Positions 1 through 8,807 of a DNA stretch of 64,000 nt are shown in pieces (positions within the stretch are counted from its first letter, which is position 1; every line of letters begins with the position of its first letter). The notes under the pieces were generated by a model, which made no database searches, had not been told where the DNA came from, and worked only from the letters and a program-made list of their open reading frames with translations. The position numbers were made by a program, and so were the translations under genes. The DNA is from Microbacterium mangrovi (lineage in GTDB: Bacteria; Actinomycetota; Actinomycetes; Actinomycetales; Microbacteriaceae): positions 310,001 to 374,000 of the forward strand of contig NZ_JTDK01000006.1 in NCBI RefSeq assembly GCF_000802305.1, in the 5' to 3' direction.

Positions 1-610
1 AGGGGATCGGCTCGGTGTCCCAGGGCGAATCCCAGCCCAGTTCGGCGTAGCACTCGTCGCCCGCGAGCACGGCTCCGAGCTCCCGCGCCCTCGCCGCAGC
101 CGATGCCAGGGATCGGGCATCCCACACCCGCCCGTCGGGGTTTCCCGGGCTGTTCACCCAGATCAGGCGCGCACCCTCCGGCCACTGGGCGGGATCGTCC
201 GCGGCGACCGCGGTCGCGCCGACGAGGGCTGCGCCGACCGCGTAGGTCGGATAAGCGGCACGCGGATGCACGACGACGTCGCCGGGCCCGAGCCCGAGCA
301 GCAGCGGAAGCAGCGCCACGAGCTCCTTGGAGCCGACCGTGGGGAGAACCTGTGCAGTGCTGAGACCCACGACGCCCCGCCGGCGCGCGTACCAGTCGAC
401 GATGGCCTCGCGCAGCGCCGGCGTGCCGACCGTCTGCGGATACGCGTGCGCATCGGTTGCGGACGCGAGTGCGTCGCGGACCCGCTGCGGGGTCTCATCG
501 ACGGGCGAGCCGACCGAGAGGTCGACGATTCCGTCCGGGTGCCGTCGGGCCCGCTCCGCGTACGGGGCGACCGCGTCCCAGGGGTACTCGGCGAGGTCGG
601 CGACCCCCAC
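1..610 (-). CDS. dapC: Succinyldiaminopimelate transaminase DapC, 3' end outside window
   Basis: PLP-dependent class I/II aminotransferase for the N-succinyl-LL-diaminopimelate step of lysine and peptidoglycan DAP synthesis. About 203 N-terminal residues are visible; the rest, including the PLP lysine, lies beyond the left edge. The GTG start sits 1 nt after the fdxA stop, so the two are translationally coupled. Seen in the sequence are an early DGIVDLSVGSPVDETPQ segment, then VNSPGNPDG and GDECYAELGW, which are the substrate-arm and PLP-phosphate regions of this fold. The fdxA-dapC order is the one found in mycobacteria, which supports DapC over other class I aminotransferases. Confidence 0.88.
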   Translation of the reverse strand, partial: MGVADLAEYPWDAVAPYAERARRHPDGIVDLSVGSPVDETPQRVRDALASATDAHAYPQTVGTPALREAIVDWYARRRGVVGLSTAQVLPTVGSKELVALLPLLLGLGPGDVVVHPRAAYPTYAVGAALVGATAVAADDPAQWPEGARLIWVNSPGNPDGRVWDARSLASAAARARELGAVLAGDECYAELGWDSPWDTEPIP

Positions 611-611
611 G

Positions 612-932
612 TCAGTGGTCCTGCGGCGGCAGAGCCTCGATGATCGGGTGGTCCTTGTGGATCACGCCCACCTTGGCGGCCCCACCCGGCGACCCGAGGT
701 CGTCGAAGAACTCCACGTTGGCCTTGTAGTAGTCCTGCCACTCGTCGGGCAGGTCGTCTTCGTAGTAGATCGCCTCGACCGGGCACACGGGCTCGCAGGC
801 GCCGCAGTCGACGCACTCGTCCGGGTGGATGTAGAGCGAGCGTTCGCCCTCGTAGATGCAGTCCACCGGGCATTCGTCGATGCAGGCGCGGTCTTTGACA
901 TCCACACAGGGCAAGGCGATCACATAAGTCAC
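612..932 (-). CDS. fdxA: 7Fe ferredoxin FdxA
   Basis: Small soluble electron carrier of 106 residues. Cysteines 9, 17, 21 and 25 form the first cluster region; 40, 43, 46 and 50 form a CxxCxxCxxxC motif followed by proline, the pattern of [3Fe-4S][4Fe-4S] ferredoxins. The acidic C-terminal half ([11 protein letters not shown]) is typical of actinobacterial FdxA. The GTG start is chosen because a TAGACT -10 box ends 6 nt before it, implying a leaderless transcript. dapC follows 1 nt after the stop. Confidence 0.93.
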   Translation of the reverse strand: MTYVIALPCVDVKDRACIDECPVDCIYEGERSLYIHPDECVDCGACEPVCPVEAIYYEDDLPDEWQDYYKANVEFFDDLGSPGGAAKVGVIHKDHPIIEALPPQDH

Positions 933-938
933 GGACCC

Positions 939-944
939 AGTCTA
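939..944 (-). promoter_or_regulatory. fdxA -10 box (leaderless)
   Basis: TAGACT on the minus strand, followed by 6 nt and the GTG of fdxA. Transcription would begin at or next to the start codon. No clear -35 was seen. Confidence 0.55.
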
Positions 945-1352
945 GTTCGCGGCGTCGGCCCGGTGACGTTTCGTGTCGGGCCAGAGGACGGCCGCCAGCA
1001 CGAGCGCGAACGCGCAGACGAACCACACGATGCCGAGGTTGATCCCGGCGATGGCGTCCGTCGTACCGCTCGGCACGATCACCGAACCGCCCGGCCCTTC
1101 CTGCGCGAAGACGGCGGTCGCCAGCAGCAGGCCGGCCCCGCACGCGAGCGTCGCCCAGCGGTCGTCGATGAGCAGGCGCACGGCGAGCAGCATCGCCGCG
1201 GCCCCGATGATCGCGATGGCAAGGCCGACCGGCCACCCGCCGAGGCGGTAGCCGTGCGTGATGGTGGCCGCGGTGCCGTACACCGCGCCGATGACGAGAG
1301 CCATGAACCAGCCGAGGATGCGGGACAGCGTCACGCCTTTCAGTCTAAGCAT
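942..1352 (-). CDS. Hypothetical four-helix membrane protein
   Basis: 136-residue hydrophobic protein with about four predicted membrane segments (roughly residues 10-30, 40-60, 66-84 and 104-124) and a short basic cytoplasmic tail (DTKRHRADAAN). No catalytic motif is visible. Its stop overlaps the fdxA promoter region, so it lies directly upstream of fdxA-dapC on the same strand. It may belong to an actinobacterial membrane family of unknown function (DUF6113-like), but that assignment is from memory and not certain. Confidence 0.75.
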   Translation of the reverse strand: MLRLKGVTLSRILGWFMALVIGAVYGTAATITHGYRLGGWPVGLAIAIIGAAAMLLAVRLLIDDRWATLACGAGLLLATAVFAQEGPGGSVIVPSGTTDAIAGINLGIVWFVCAFALVLAAVLWPDTKRHRADAAN

Positions 1353-1357
1353 CCCTC

Positions 1358-1672
1358 TCAGGCGGCCCAGCCGAGCATTCGCAGGAGGGCGGCGACGAGG
1401 GCCGCCGCGATGACGACGACGAGGAACGGCGCCCGGATCATCAGCAGTCCGGCCGCCACGAGCACGGCCGGCACGCGGGCATCCACGACGATCGCCTGCC
1501 CGGCACCGAGAGTCTGAACGGCCACCAGCGCGGCCAGGAGGGCGACCGTGAGCTGGTCGGTGATCCGAGCGGTGCGCGGGGCCTCGATGAGGCGCGCGGG
1601 CACGAGGTATCCGATCGCCTTCAGTGCGACACAGACGATGGATGCCAGCAGCACCGCGTTCCAGAGCGTCAC
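1358..1672 (-). CDS. azlD: Branched-chain amino acid transport protein AzlD
   Basis: 104-residue membrane protein with about four hydrophobic segments, the size and layout of AzlD, the small subunit of the AzlCD exporter for branched-chain amino acids. The GTG start overlaps the azlC stop in GTGA, so translation is coupled. The segment LKAIGYLVPARL near the start and the helix-ending RAPFLVVVIAAA match the family pattern. The function as exporter subunit comes from family knowledge and the partner gene. Confidence 0.88.
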   Translation of the reverse strand: MTLWNAVLLASIVCVALKAIGYLVPARLIEAPRTARITDQLTVALLAALVAVQTLGAGQAIVVDARVPAVLVAAGLLMIRAPFLVVVIAAALVAALLRMLGWAA

Positions 1673-2442
1673 GGCAGTCCCTCCCTCTCCGGGACGTCGT
1701 CGGGCTCGGGCGGCGGCGTGTCGGCCGCGCCGAGCCAGTTGAACCATCCGACCACGATCGCCACGACCGCCGCGATGAGCACCGGAAGACCGGGCATCAG
1801 CACGGGAGTGAGGGCGGTCGCGACCACCGCGGCCGCGATGCCGACCGCGATCGCCTGCCGGCGGCGCAGGCGCGGCCACAGGAGCGCCAGGAAGGCGGCC
1901 GCCGCCGCGGCATCCAGCCCGTACTTCTTCGGGTCTCCCAGGACGTCGCCGAGAAGGCCTCCGGCGAGGGTCGTCAGGTTCCAGCCCACGTAGATGCCGA
2001 TCCCGGTCACCCAGAAGCCGAGGGTGCGGGCGCGGCTCGACCGCTGCGCGAGCGAGACGGCGGTCGACTCGTCGATCGTGAACGGCATCGCGGCCACGCG
2101 ACGCCACAGAGTCGTGCCGATCACCGGGGCCATGCGCATGCCGTAGGCGACGTTGCGCACGCCGAGCAGCGCAGCGGAGGCGATCGCGGCGGGGGCCGCT
2201 GCCAGCCCTCCGGCGGCGATGACTCCGACGAACGCGAACTGCGACCCGCCGGTGAACATCAGGAGGCTCAGGACGCACGCCTGCCAGACAGTGAGTCCGG
2301 ATGCCACGGCAAGCGCGCCGAAGGAGATCCCGTACGCGCTCGTCGCGAGCGCCACTCCGAGGCCCGCCCGCACGGCACGGCGGGACTCGGTCCGGTCCCC
2401 GTCGTCCTCACCCCGGTCACCCGTTCGGCCCTCTGAACGCAT
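1669..2442 (-). CDS. azlC: Branched-chain amino acid exporter AzlC
   Basis: AzlC-family permease, about 257 residues, with the characteristic SAYGISFGALAVASGL and MFTGGSQFAFVG segments in the first half and several further membrane helices. It pairs with AzlD to export branched-chain amino acids or analogues. The start at 2442 is preferred over an in-frame ATG at 2451, because a good promoter (TTGACA, 18 nt, CAGAAT) has its -10 box overlapping that upstream ATG; transcription would begin at about 2442, giving a leaderless message. A divergent XRE-cupin regulator lies 66 bp away and probably controls it. Confidence 0.9.
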   Translation of the reverse strand: MRSEGRTGDRGEDDGDRTESRRAVRAGLGVALATSAYGISFGALAVASGLTVWQACVLSLLMFTGGSQFAFVGVIAAGGLAAAPAAIASAALLGVRNVAYGMRMAPVIGTTLWRRVAAMPFTIDESTAVSLAQRSSRARTLGFWVTGIGIYVGWNLTTLAGGLLGDVLGDPKKYGLDAAAAAAFLALLWPRLRRRQAIAVGIAAAVVATALTPVLMPGLPVLIAAVVAIVVGWFNWLGAADTPPPEPDDVPEREGLP

Positions 2443-2449
2443 GTCAATC

Positions 2450-2479
2450 ATTCTGAACAGAGCGCGACGCGTCTGTCAA
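2450..2479 (-). promoter_or_regulatory. azlCD promoter
   Basis: Minus-strand TTGACA (2474-2479) and CAGAAT (2450-2455) with an 18-nt spacer. The -10 ends 7 nt before the ATG at 2442, so the transcript is probably leaderless. Confidence 0.6.
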
Positions 2480-2480
2480 G

Positions 2481-2496
2481 CCGAACGATTGTTTGG
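2481..2496. promoter_or_regulatory. Candidate operator between azlC and the XRE-cupin gene
   Basis: Imperfect inverted repeat CCGAAC-gatt-GTTTGG (one mismatch) just upstream of the azlC -35 box and inside the likely promoter of the divergent regulator. Its position suits a shared operator for the XRE-cupin protein; binding is inferred. Confidence 0.4.
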
Positions 2497-2508
2497 AATA
2501 CTGGCCGG

Positions 2509-3057
2509 ATGGATGACCTCCGAGCCCGCATCTCCCGTTCCCTGCGTCGCGAACGCGAGGCGGCCGGTCTCTCGGTGTCCGAGTTGGCACGACGAGCCGG
2601 CGTGTCCAAGGCCACGGTGTCCCAGCTCGAGAGCGGGACGACCGGGCCGAGTGTCGAGACGCTGTGGGCGATCGCGGATGCCCTGGGCCTGCCGTTCGCC
2701 GCGTTCGTCGAAGAGCGCGTCAACGTCCCCACGCTCATCCGCGCCGACGCCCATGCCGGGGTTCCCTCGGCGGCGGCGCCGTACGTCGCCACGCTGATCT
2801 CCGCGTGCCCGCCCGGGGCGCGGCGCGACCTCTACATCCTGCAGGCGGAGCCGGGCGTGCCGCGGCGCTCGCTCCCCCACCAGGCCGGCACCACCGAACA
2901 CGTCGTGCTGATCGCCGGACGGGCACTGGTCGGGCCGGCCGACGCGGCCGCCGAGCTTCGTCCCGGCGACTACCTCTCGTATCCCGGCGATGCCGGCCAC
3001 GTGTTCGAGGCGCTCGAGCCCGGCACCTCGGCCGTGCTCATCTCCGAGCTGCGCTGA
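2509..3057 (+). CDS. XRE-family regulator with cupin domain
   Basis: 182-residue transcription factor. Residues about 7-62 form an XRE helix-turn-helix (LSVSELARRAGVSKATVSQL), and about 100-180 form a single-domain cupin, where small effectors normally bind (HQAGTTEHVVLIAGRA, then LRPGDYLSYPGDAGHVFEAL). This SutR/PuuR-like layout usually senses an amino acid, amine or related metabolite. It is divergent from azlCD, so the likely role is control of amino-acid export in response to the exported substrate. The start ATG lies 12 nt after the candidate operator, with no evident Shine-Dalgarno. Confidence 0.9.
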   Translation: MDDLRARISRSLRREREAAGLSVSELARRAGVSKATVSQLESGTTGPSVETLWAIADALGLPFAAFVEERVNVPTLIRADAHAGVPSAAAPYVATLISACPPGARRDLYILQAEPGVPRRSLPHQAGTTEHVVLIAGRALVGPADAAAELRPGDYLSYPGDAGHVFEALEPGTSAVLISELR

Positions 3058-3075
3058 GCGCCCCCGAACGCCGAA

Positions 3076-3120
3076 GATCCGTCACGACCGCACCCATGTG
3101 GGGTGCCATCGTGACGGATC
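3076..3120. repeat. Intergenic palindrome, copy 1
   Basis: Perfect 12-bp arms GATCCGTCACGA / TCGTGACGGATC enclose a further GCACCC / GGGTGC stem, giving a nearly complete 45-bp hairpin. It lies between the convergent ends of the XRE-cupin gene and typA, so it could terminate transcription from both sides. Confidence 0.85.
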
Positions 3121-3139
3121 GAACGGGCGACACGCACGG

Positions 3140-3184
3140 GATCCGTCACGAACGACCCGTTCAGGGGTGCATTCGTGACGGATC
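3140..3184. repeat. Intergenic palindrome, copy 2
   Basis: Second copy of the preceding element, 19 bp downstream: the same outer arms (GATCCGTCACGAA / TTCGTGACGGATC) with a diverged inner loop. The duplication of one palindrome with a changed loop looks like a repeated extragenic element rather than a simple terminator. Confidence 0.85.
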
Positions 3185-3198
3185 GACGACGCGACGCG

Positions 3199-5109
<1,911 letters not shown>

Positions 5110-5221
5110 GACGGTGTCCTTGAGATCGGGGAGGCGGCCCGGATGCGGGCCACCCACCAGCCTACCAAGCAGACCTGGACGCGCGCCCGGCAGAGCGCGC
5201 GTCCAGGTCATCGCCGCCGGA

Positions 5222-6934
5222 TCAGGACGCGGATTCCTCCGCCGTCGGAGCGTCGCCGCGCTTTCCGAGCAGCTGCGCACGCTGTTCGCGGCGCTCGCGC
5301 TGCAGGATCGGGTCCGGCACGGGGACTGCTGCGATCAGGCGCTGCGTGTAGGGGTCCTGCGGGTTGCGGAGCACCTGGTCCTTCGTGCCCTGCTCGACGA
5401 GCTTGCCGCGGTTCATCACGATGATGCGGTGGGCGAGGACGTCGATCACCGCGAGGTCGTGCGTGATGAACAGGCAGGCGAACTTGAGTTCCTCCTGCAG
5501 GTTCTGCAGGAGCGTCAGGAAGCGGGCCTGCACCGAGACGTCGAGGGCCGAGGTCGGCTCGTCGGCGATCAGCAGCGGGGGGCGCAGCGCGATCGCACGG
5601 GCGATGCCGACGCGCTGGCGCTGGCCGCCGGACAGCTCGTGCGGGTAGCGGTTGCGGAAGGAGCGCGGCAGTTCGACGTCGTCGAGGAGCTTCTCGATGC
5701 GCTTGTTGAGCGCCCCGCCCTTGGCTTCGCCGGCGAGCATGATGGGCTCACCGATGCTCTCGCCGATCGGGATGCGGGGGTTCAGCGACGACCCGGGGTC
5801 CTGGAACACGATTCCGATGTGCCGGCGGGCGGTGCGCAGCTCCTTCGCGCTCATGCCCGCGATGTTGTGGCCGTTCACAGCGAGGATGCCGGAGTGCACC
5901 GGCAGGAGGCCGACGGCCGCGCGGCCGATCGTGCTCTTGCCGGAGCCCGACTCGCCGACCAGACCCACGACCTCGCCGGGGTAGATCTCGAAGGTCGCGT
6001 TCTCGACCGCACGGAAGGCGGGGATGCGCCCGCGCTTCGGGTACTCGATGACGACCTCCTCGAAGCGCAGCACCGGCTGATCGGTGCGCTCTTCCGGCGT
6101 CGGGACATGCTCCTGGGCCGGCTCGAGGCTGAGCTTGGGCACCGCCGCGAGCAGCTGCTGCGTGTACGGGTGCTGCGGCTCCTGGAACACCGACACGATC
6201 TCGCCGGCCTCGACGATGCGCCCGTCCTTCATCACGATGATCTTGTCCGCGATGTCGGCGACGACACCCATGTCGTGCGTGATCAGCACGATGGCGGCAT
6301 CCACCTTCTCGCGGAGGATGCGCATGAGGTCGAGGATCTCGGCCTGGACGGTGACGTCCAGGGCCGTCGTCGGCTCGTCGGCGATCAGCAGCTTCGGGTC
6401 GCAGGCCAGGGCCATGGCGATCATGGCGCGCTGACGCTGGCCGCCCGACAGCTGGTGCGGGTACTTGTCGACCGAGACCTCCGGGTTGGGCATCTCGACC
6501 AGCTGCAGCAGCTCGATCGCACGGTCCCGCGCCGCGCTCGGCGCGAGCGACTTGTGCACGCGCAGCATCTCGACGATCTGGAACCCGATCGTGTACACGG
6601 GGTTCAGCGCCGTCATCGGCTCCTGGAAGATGACCGCCATCTCTTCGCCGCGCATGCGGCGCAGCTGCGACGGCGTCGCCCGGCTGATGTCCTTGCCCGC
6701 GAACTCGATCCTGCCGTGCATCCGGCCGTTCGGGGGCATCAGACCGAGGAGGGCCATCGAGCTCGAGCTCTTGCCGGATCCGGACTCGCCGACGATGGCG
6801 AGCACCTCCCCCGGCATGACCTCGTACTCCATGTCGATGGCCGCCGGGTACCAGGTGCCCTCCACCCAGAAGTCGACCCCGAAGTCCTTGATCTTCAGGA
6901 CGGGCTTGATGCCCGTGTCGATCGTTGCGCTCAT
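5222..6934 (-). CDS. Peptide ABC transporter, fused double ATPase (DppD-DppF type)
   Basis: 570-residue ATP-binding protein with two complete ABC domains, corresponding to DppD and DppF fused. Each half has Walker A (GESGSGKSSSS near residue 54, GESGSGKSTIGR in the second) and the LSGGQRQR signature; both Walker B regions (LIADEPTTALD, LIADEPTSALD) are intact, so both sites look active. It energises uptake of oligopeptides or similar solutes with the two permeases and receptor found further right on the same strand. The start at 6934 follows an AAGGAA Shine-Dalgarno. It is separated from its permeases by an oppositely oriented membrane gene. Confidence 0.95.
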   Translation of the reverse strand: MSATIDTGIKPVLKIKDFGVDFWVEGTWYPAAIDMEYEVMPGEVLAIVGESGSGKSSSSMALLGLMPPNGRMHGRIEFAGKDISRATPSQLRRMRGEEMAVIFQEPMTALNPVYTIGFQIVEMLRVHKSLAPSAARDRAIELLQLVEMPNPEVSVDKYPHQLSGGQRQRAMIAMALACDPKLLIADEPTTALDVTVQAEILDLMRILREKVDAAIVLITHDMGVVADIADKIIVMKDGRIVEAGEIVSVFQEPQHPYTQQLLAAVPKLSLEPAQEHVPTPEERTDQPVLRFEEVVIEYPKRGRIPAFRAVENATFEIYPGEVVGLVGESGSGKSTIGRAAVGLLPVHSGILAVNGHNIAGMSAKELRTARRHIGIVFQDPGSSLNPRIPIGESIGEPIMLAGEAKGGALNKRIEKLLDDVELPRSFRNRYPHELSGGQRQRVGIARAIALRPPLLIADEPTSALDVSVQARFLTLLQNLQEELKFACLFITHDLAVIDVLAHRIIVMNRGKLVEQGTKDQVLRNPQDPYTQRLIAAVPVPDPILQRERREQRAQLLGKRGDAPTAEESAS

Positions 6935-6978
6935 GACGCTCAAATTCCTTTCGCCGGGCCGTGTGTCACCATGAACAC

Positions 6979-7587
6979 GTGACTCAACCCGTCGTCCTGC
7001 GGCCGCGATTCGGCCTGATTCTGTGCATTCTCGTCTGGACGATCGTCGCGATCTGCATCGTCTCGCTGATCGTCCTCGGCGATGCCGGAACAGCGCTGCG
7101 CTACACGCCCGCGTTCCTGCTCGCCGCATTCCTGTGCTGGATGCTGTTCTGGATGCCGGCCGTCGCCGTCGAGGCCAGCGGAGTGACCCTGGTGAACATC
7201 GCCCGTTCGGTGCGCATCAGCTGGCCCGCGATCGTCTCGGTCGACACGAAGTACTCGCTCACCATCCGCACCCGCGATGCGAAGTACACCGCCTGGGCAG
7301 CTCCGGCGCCGAGCCGCATGTCGACCATGCGCGCGACGCGGACCGATCTGTCGCACCTGCCCGAATCCAGCTACGCCGGGGGCACGGTCGGCCTCGGGGA
7401 CATCCCGAACTCCGACTCGGGCCTGGCCGCCCTGAACATCCGCCGCTACTGGGAGCAGCTGCAGCGCGACGGCCACCTCGACAGCCGTGCGGTCGAGGGC
7501 ACCGGGGTGAAGGTCACGTGGCATGTGTGGCAGCTGGCCGTGGTCGGCGTGCTCGCTGTCGCGACGCTGGCCGGCATCCTGATCTGA
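6979..7587 (+). CDS. PH-domain-like membrane protein
   Basis: About 202 residues. Two membrane helices lie at the N-terminus (roughly residues 10-30 and 38-58), followed by a beta-rich region (VTLVNIARSVRISWPAIVSV and KYSLTIRTRD) like bacterial PH domains, a polar linker, and a final C-terminal membrane helix. No enzymatic motif is seen. GTG 6979 is chosen; an in-frame GTG at 6961 would add MCHHEH. It sits alone on the plus strand inside a minus-strand peptide-transporter locus, 44 bp from the ATPase start and convergent with the permease gene. Confidence 0.82.
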   Translation: MTQPVVLRPRFGLILCILVWTIVAICIVSLIVLGDAGTALRYTPAFLLAAFLCWMLFWMPAVAVEASGVTLVNIARSVRISWPAIVSVDTKYSLTIRTRDAKYTAWAAPAPSRMSTMRATRTDLSHLPESSYAGGTVGLGDIPNSDSGLAALNIRRYWEQLQRDGHLDSRAVEGTGVKVTWHVWQLAVVGVLAVATLAGILI

Positions 7588-7655
7588 CGCCCGCGCCACC
7601 GGCCGGGCGACGCGGGTGCGTCGCGCGGCCGGGGTGCGCAGCATCGGCATGGTCA

Positions 7656-8807
7656 TCACGCAGCGGGCTCGGGCTGCGGAGTCGACGGCTTCTCCCGCGC
7701 GGCGGTCTGCGCCGCCTTCGCCTTGCGGTTGAGGACGCGCCGCTGACGCGGGTCGAACGCATCGCGCAGGCCGTCGCCGATGAAGTTGATCGTCAGCGCG
7801 ATGAGGATGATGAAGACACCCGTGTACCAGAACAGCCACGGCCGGGTCTCGAACGCGTTCTGATAGAGGTTCATCAGGCTTCCGAGCGAGACGTCCGGCG
7901 GCTGCACGCCGAGACCGAGATAGCTCAGTGCGGCCTCGAGCAGGATCGCGGCGGACATCGTCAGCGTCGCCGAGACGATGATGACACCGGCCGCGTTCGG
8001 CAGGATGTGCTTGAACATGATGCGGCGGTTGGAGGCGCCGGCGACCCGGGCGGCCTCGACGAACTCCCGCTCGCGCAGGGCGAGCACCTCGCCGCGCACC
8101 AGGCGGGCCAGCGACGTCCACAGCAGCAGGCCCAGGATGAGGGCCAGCACGAACGATCCGGACCCGGCGGCGTAGCGACCGACGATCGCGGCCAGCAGGA
8201 TCAGCGGAACGATGATGACCATGTCGGTCATGCGCATGAGCAGACCGTCGATGCGGCCGCCGAAGTAGCCCGCGCACGCGCCGACCACGGCGCCGATGGT
8301 GGTCGACACGAGGCCGATGACCACGATGATCATGATCGACTGCTGCGTGCCGCGCATCACTTCGGCGAACACGTCGCGGCCGACCTCGTCCTGGCCGAAC
8401 GGGTGCTCGCCGAGGCTGAAGGGCCACAGCGTCAGCGTCGGCTGGGTGTTGTTGACGATCGGGTTGATCTGCGTGTAGCTGTACTTCCACCAGCCGGGGA
8501 TGTTCAGGCCGAGCGCGTGGATTCCGACGGCGCTGTAGGAGAGCACGACGATCAGCAGCAGGATGACCAGCGAGATCATCGCGCCCTTGTGACGGATGAA
8601 GCGGCGGAAGATGATCTTCCCCTGGCTGAGGCCCTCCACCTCCTTCATCTCGATCGCGTTCTCGCTGCGCTCGACGGCGCCGGTGATCTCGGCCGAGACG
8701 TCGAGACCGCGGTCGGTCGATTCGCCACCCGGGAACGTGGAATCGCTCCGCATCCGGGGGATGTTGTCGTTCAGACCCGTCGGGTCCTGAGGGTTGTTGT
8801 CTGTCAT
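7656..8807 (-). CDS. Peptide ABC transporter permease, DppC/OppC type
   Basis: 383-residue inner-membrane permease. An acidic cytoplasmic N-terminus of about 75 residues precedes the first helix, then the OppC N-terminal domain, the HPFGQDEVGRDVFAEVMRG signature of DppC proteins, and five or more further helices with the EAA loop (REFVEAARVAGASNRRIMFKH). Its ATG overlaps the stop of the upstream permease in ATGA, so the two are made together. The proline-rich C-terminal tail is variable. Confidence 0.95.
   Translation of the reverse strand: MTDNNPQDPTGLNDNIPRMRSDSTFPGGESTDRGLDVSAEITGAVERSENAIEMKEVEGLSQGKIIFRRFIRHKGAMISLVILLLIVVLSYSAVGIHALGLNIPGWWKYSYTQINPIVNNTQPTLTLWPFSLGEHPFGQDEVGRDVFAEVMRGTQQSIMIIVVIGLVSTTIGAVVGACAGYFGGRIDGLLMRMTDMVIIVPLILLAAIVGRYAAGSGSFVLALILGLLLWTSLARLVRGEVLALREREFVEAARVAGASNRRIMFKHILPNAAGVIIVSATLTMSAAILLEAALSYLGLGVQPPDVSLGSLMNLYQNAFETRPWLFWYTGVFIILIALTINFIGDGLRDAFDPRQRRVLNRKAKAAQTAAREKPSTPQPEPAA

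Noticed and set aside
3076..3184. Tandem palindromes considered as a short CRISPR array
   Set aside because: Only two units, each palindromic over nearly its full length, no spacers of regular size and no cas genes in the window.
5222..7129. Longer start for the fused ABC ATPase
   Set aside because: The extra 65 residues are Arg-rich and antisense to the PH-like gene start; ATG 6934 has a Shine-Dalgarno.
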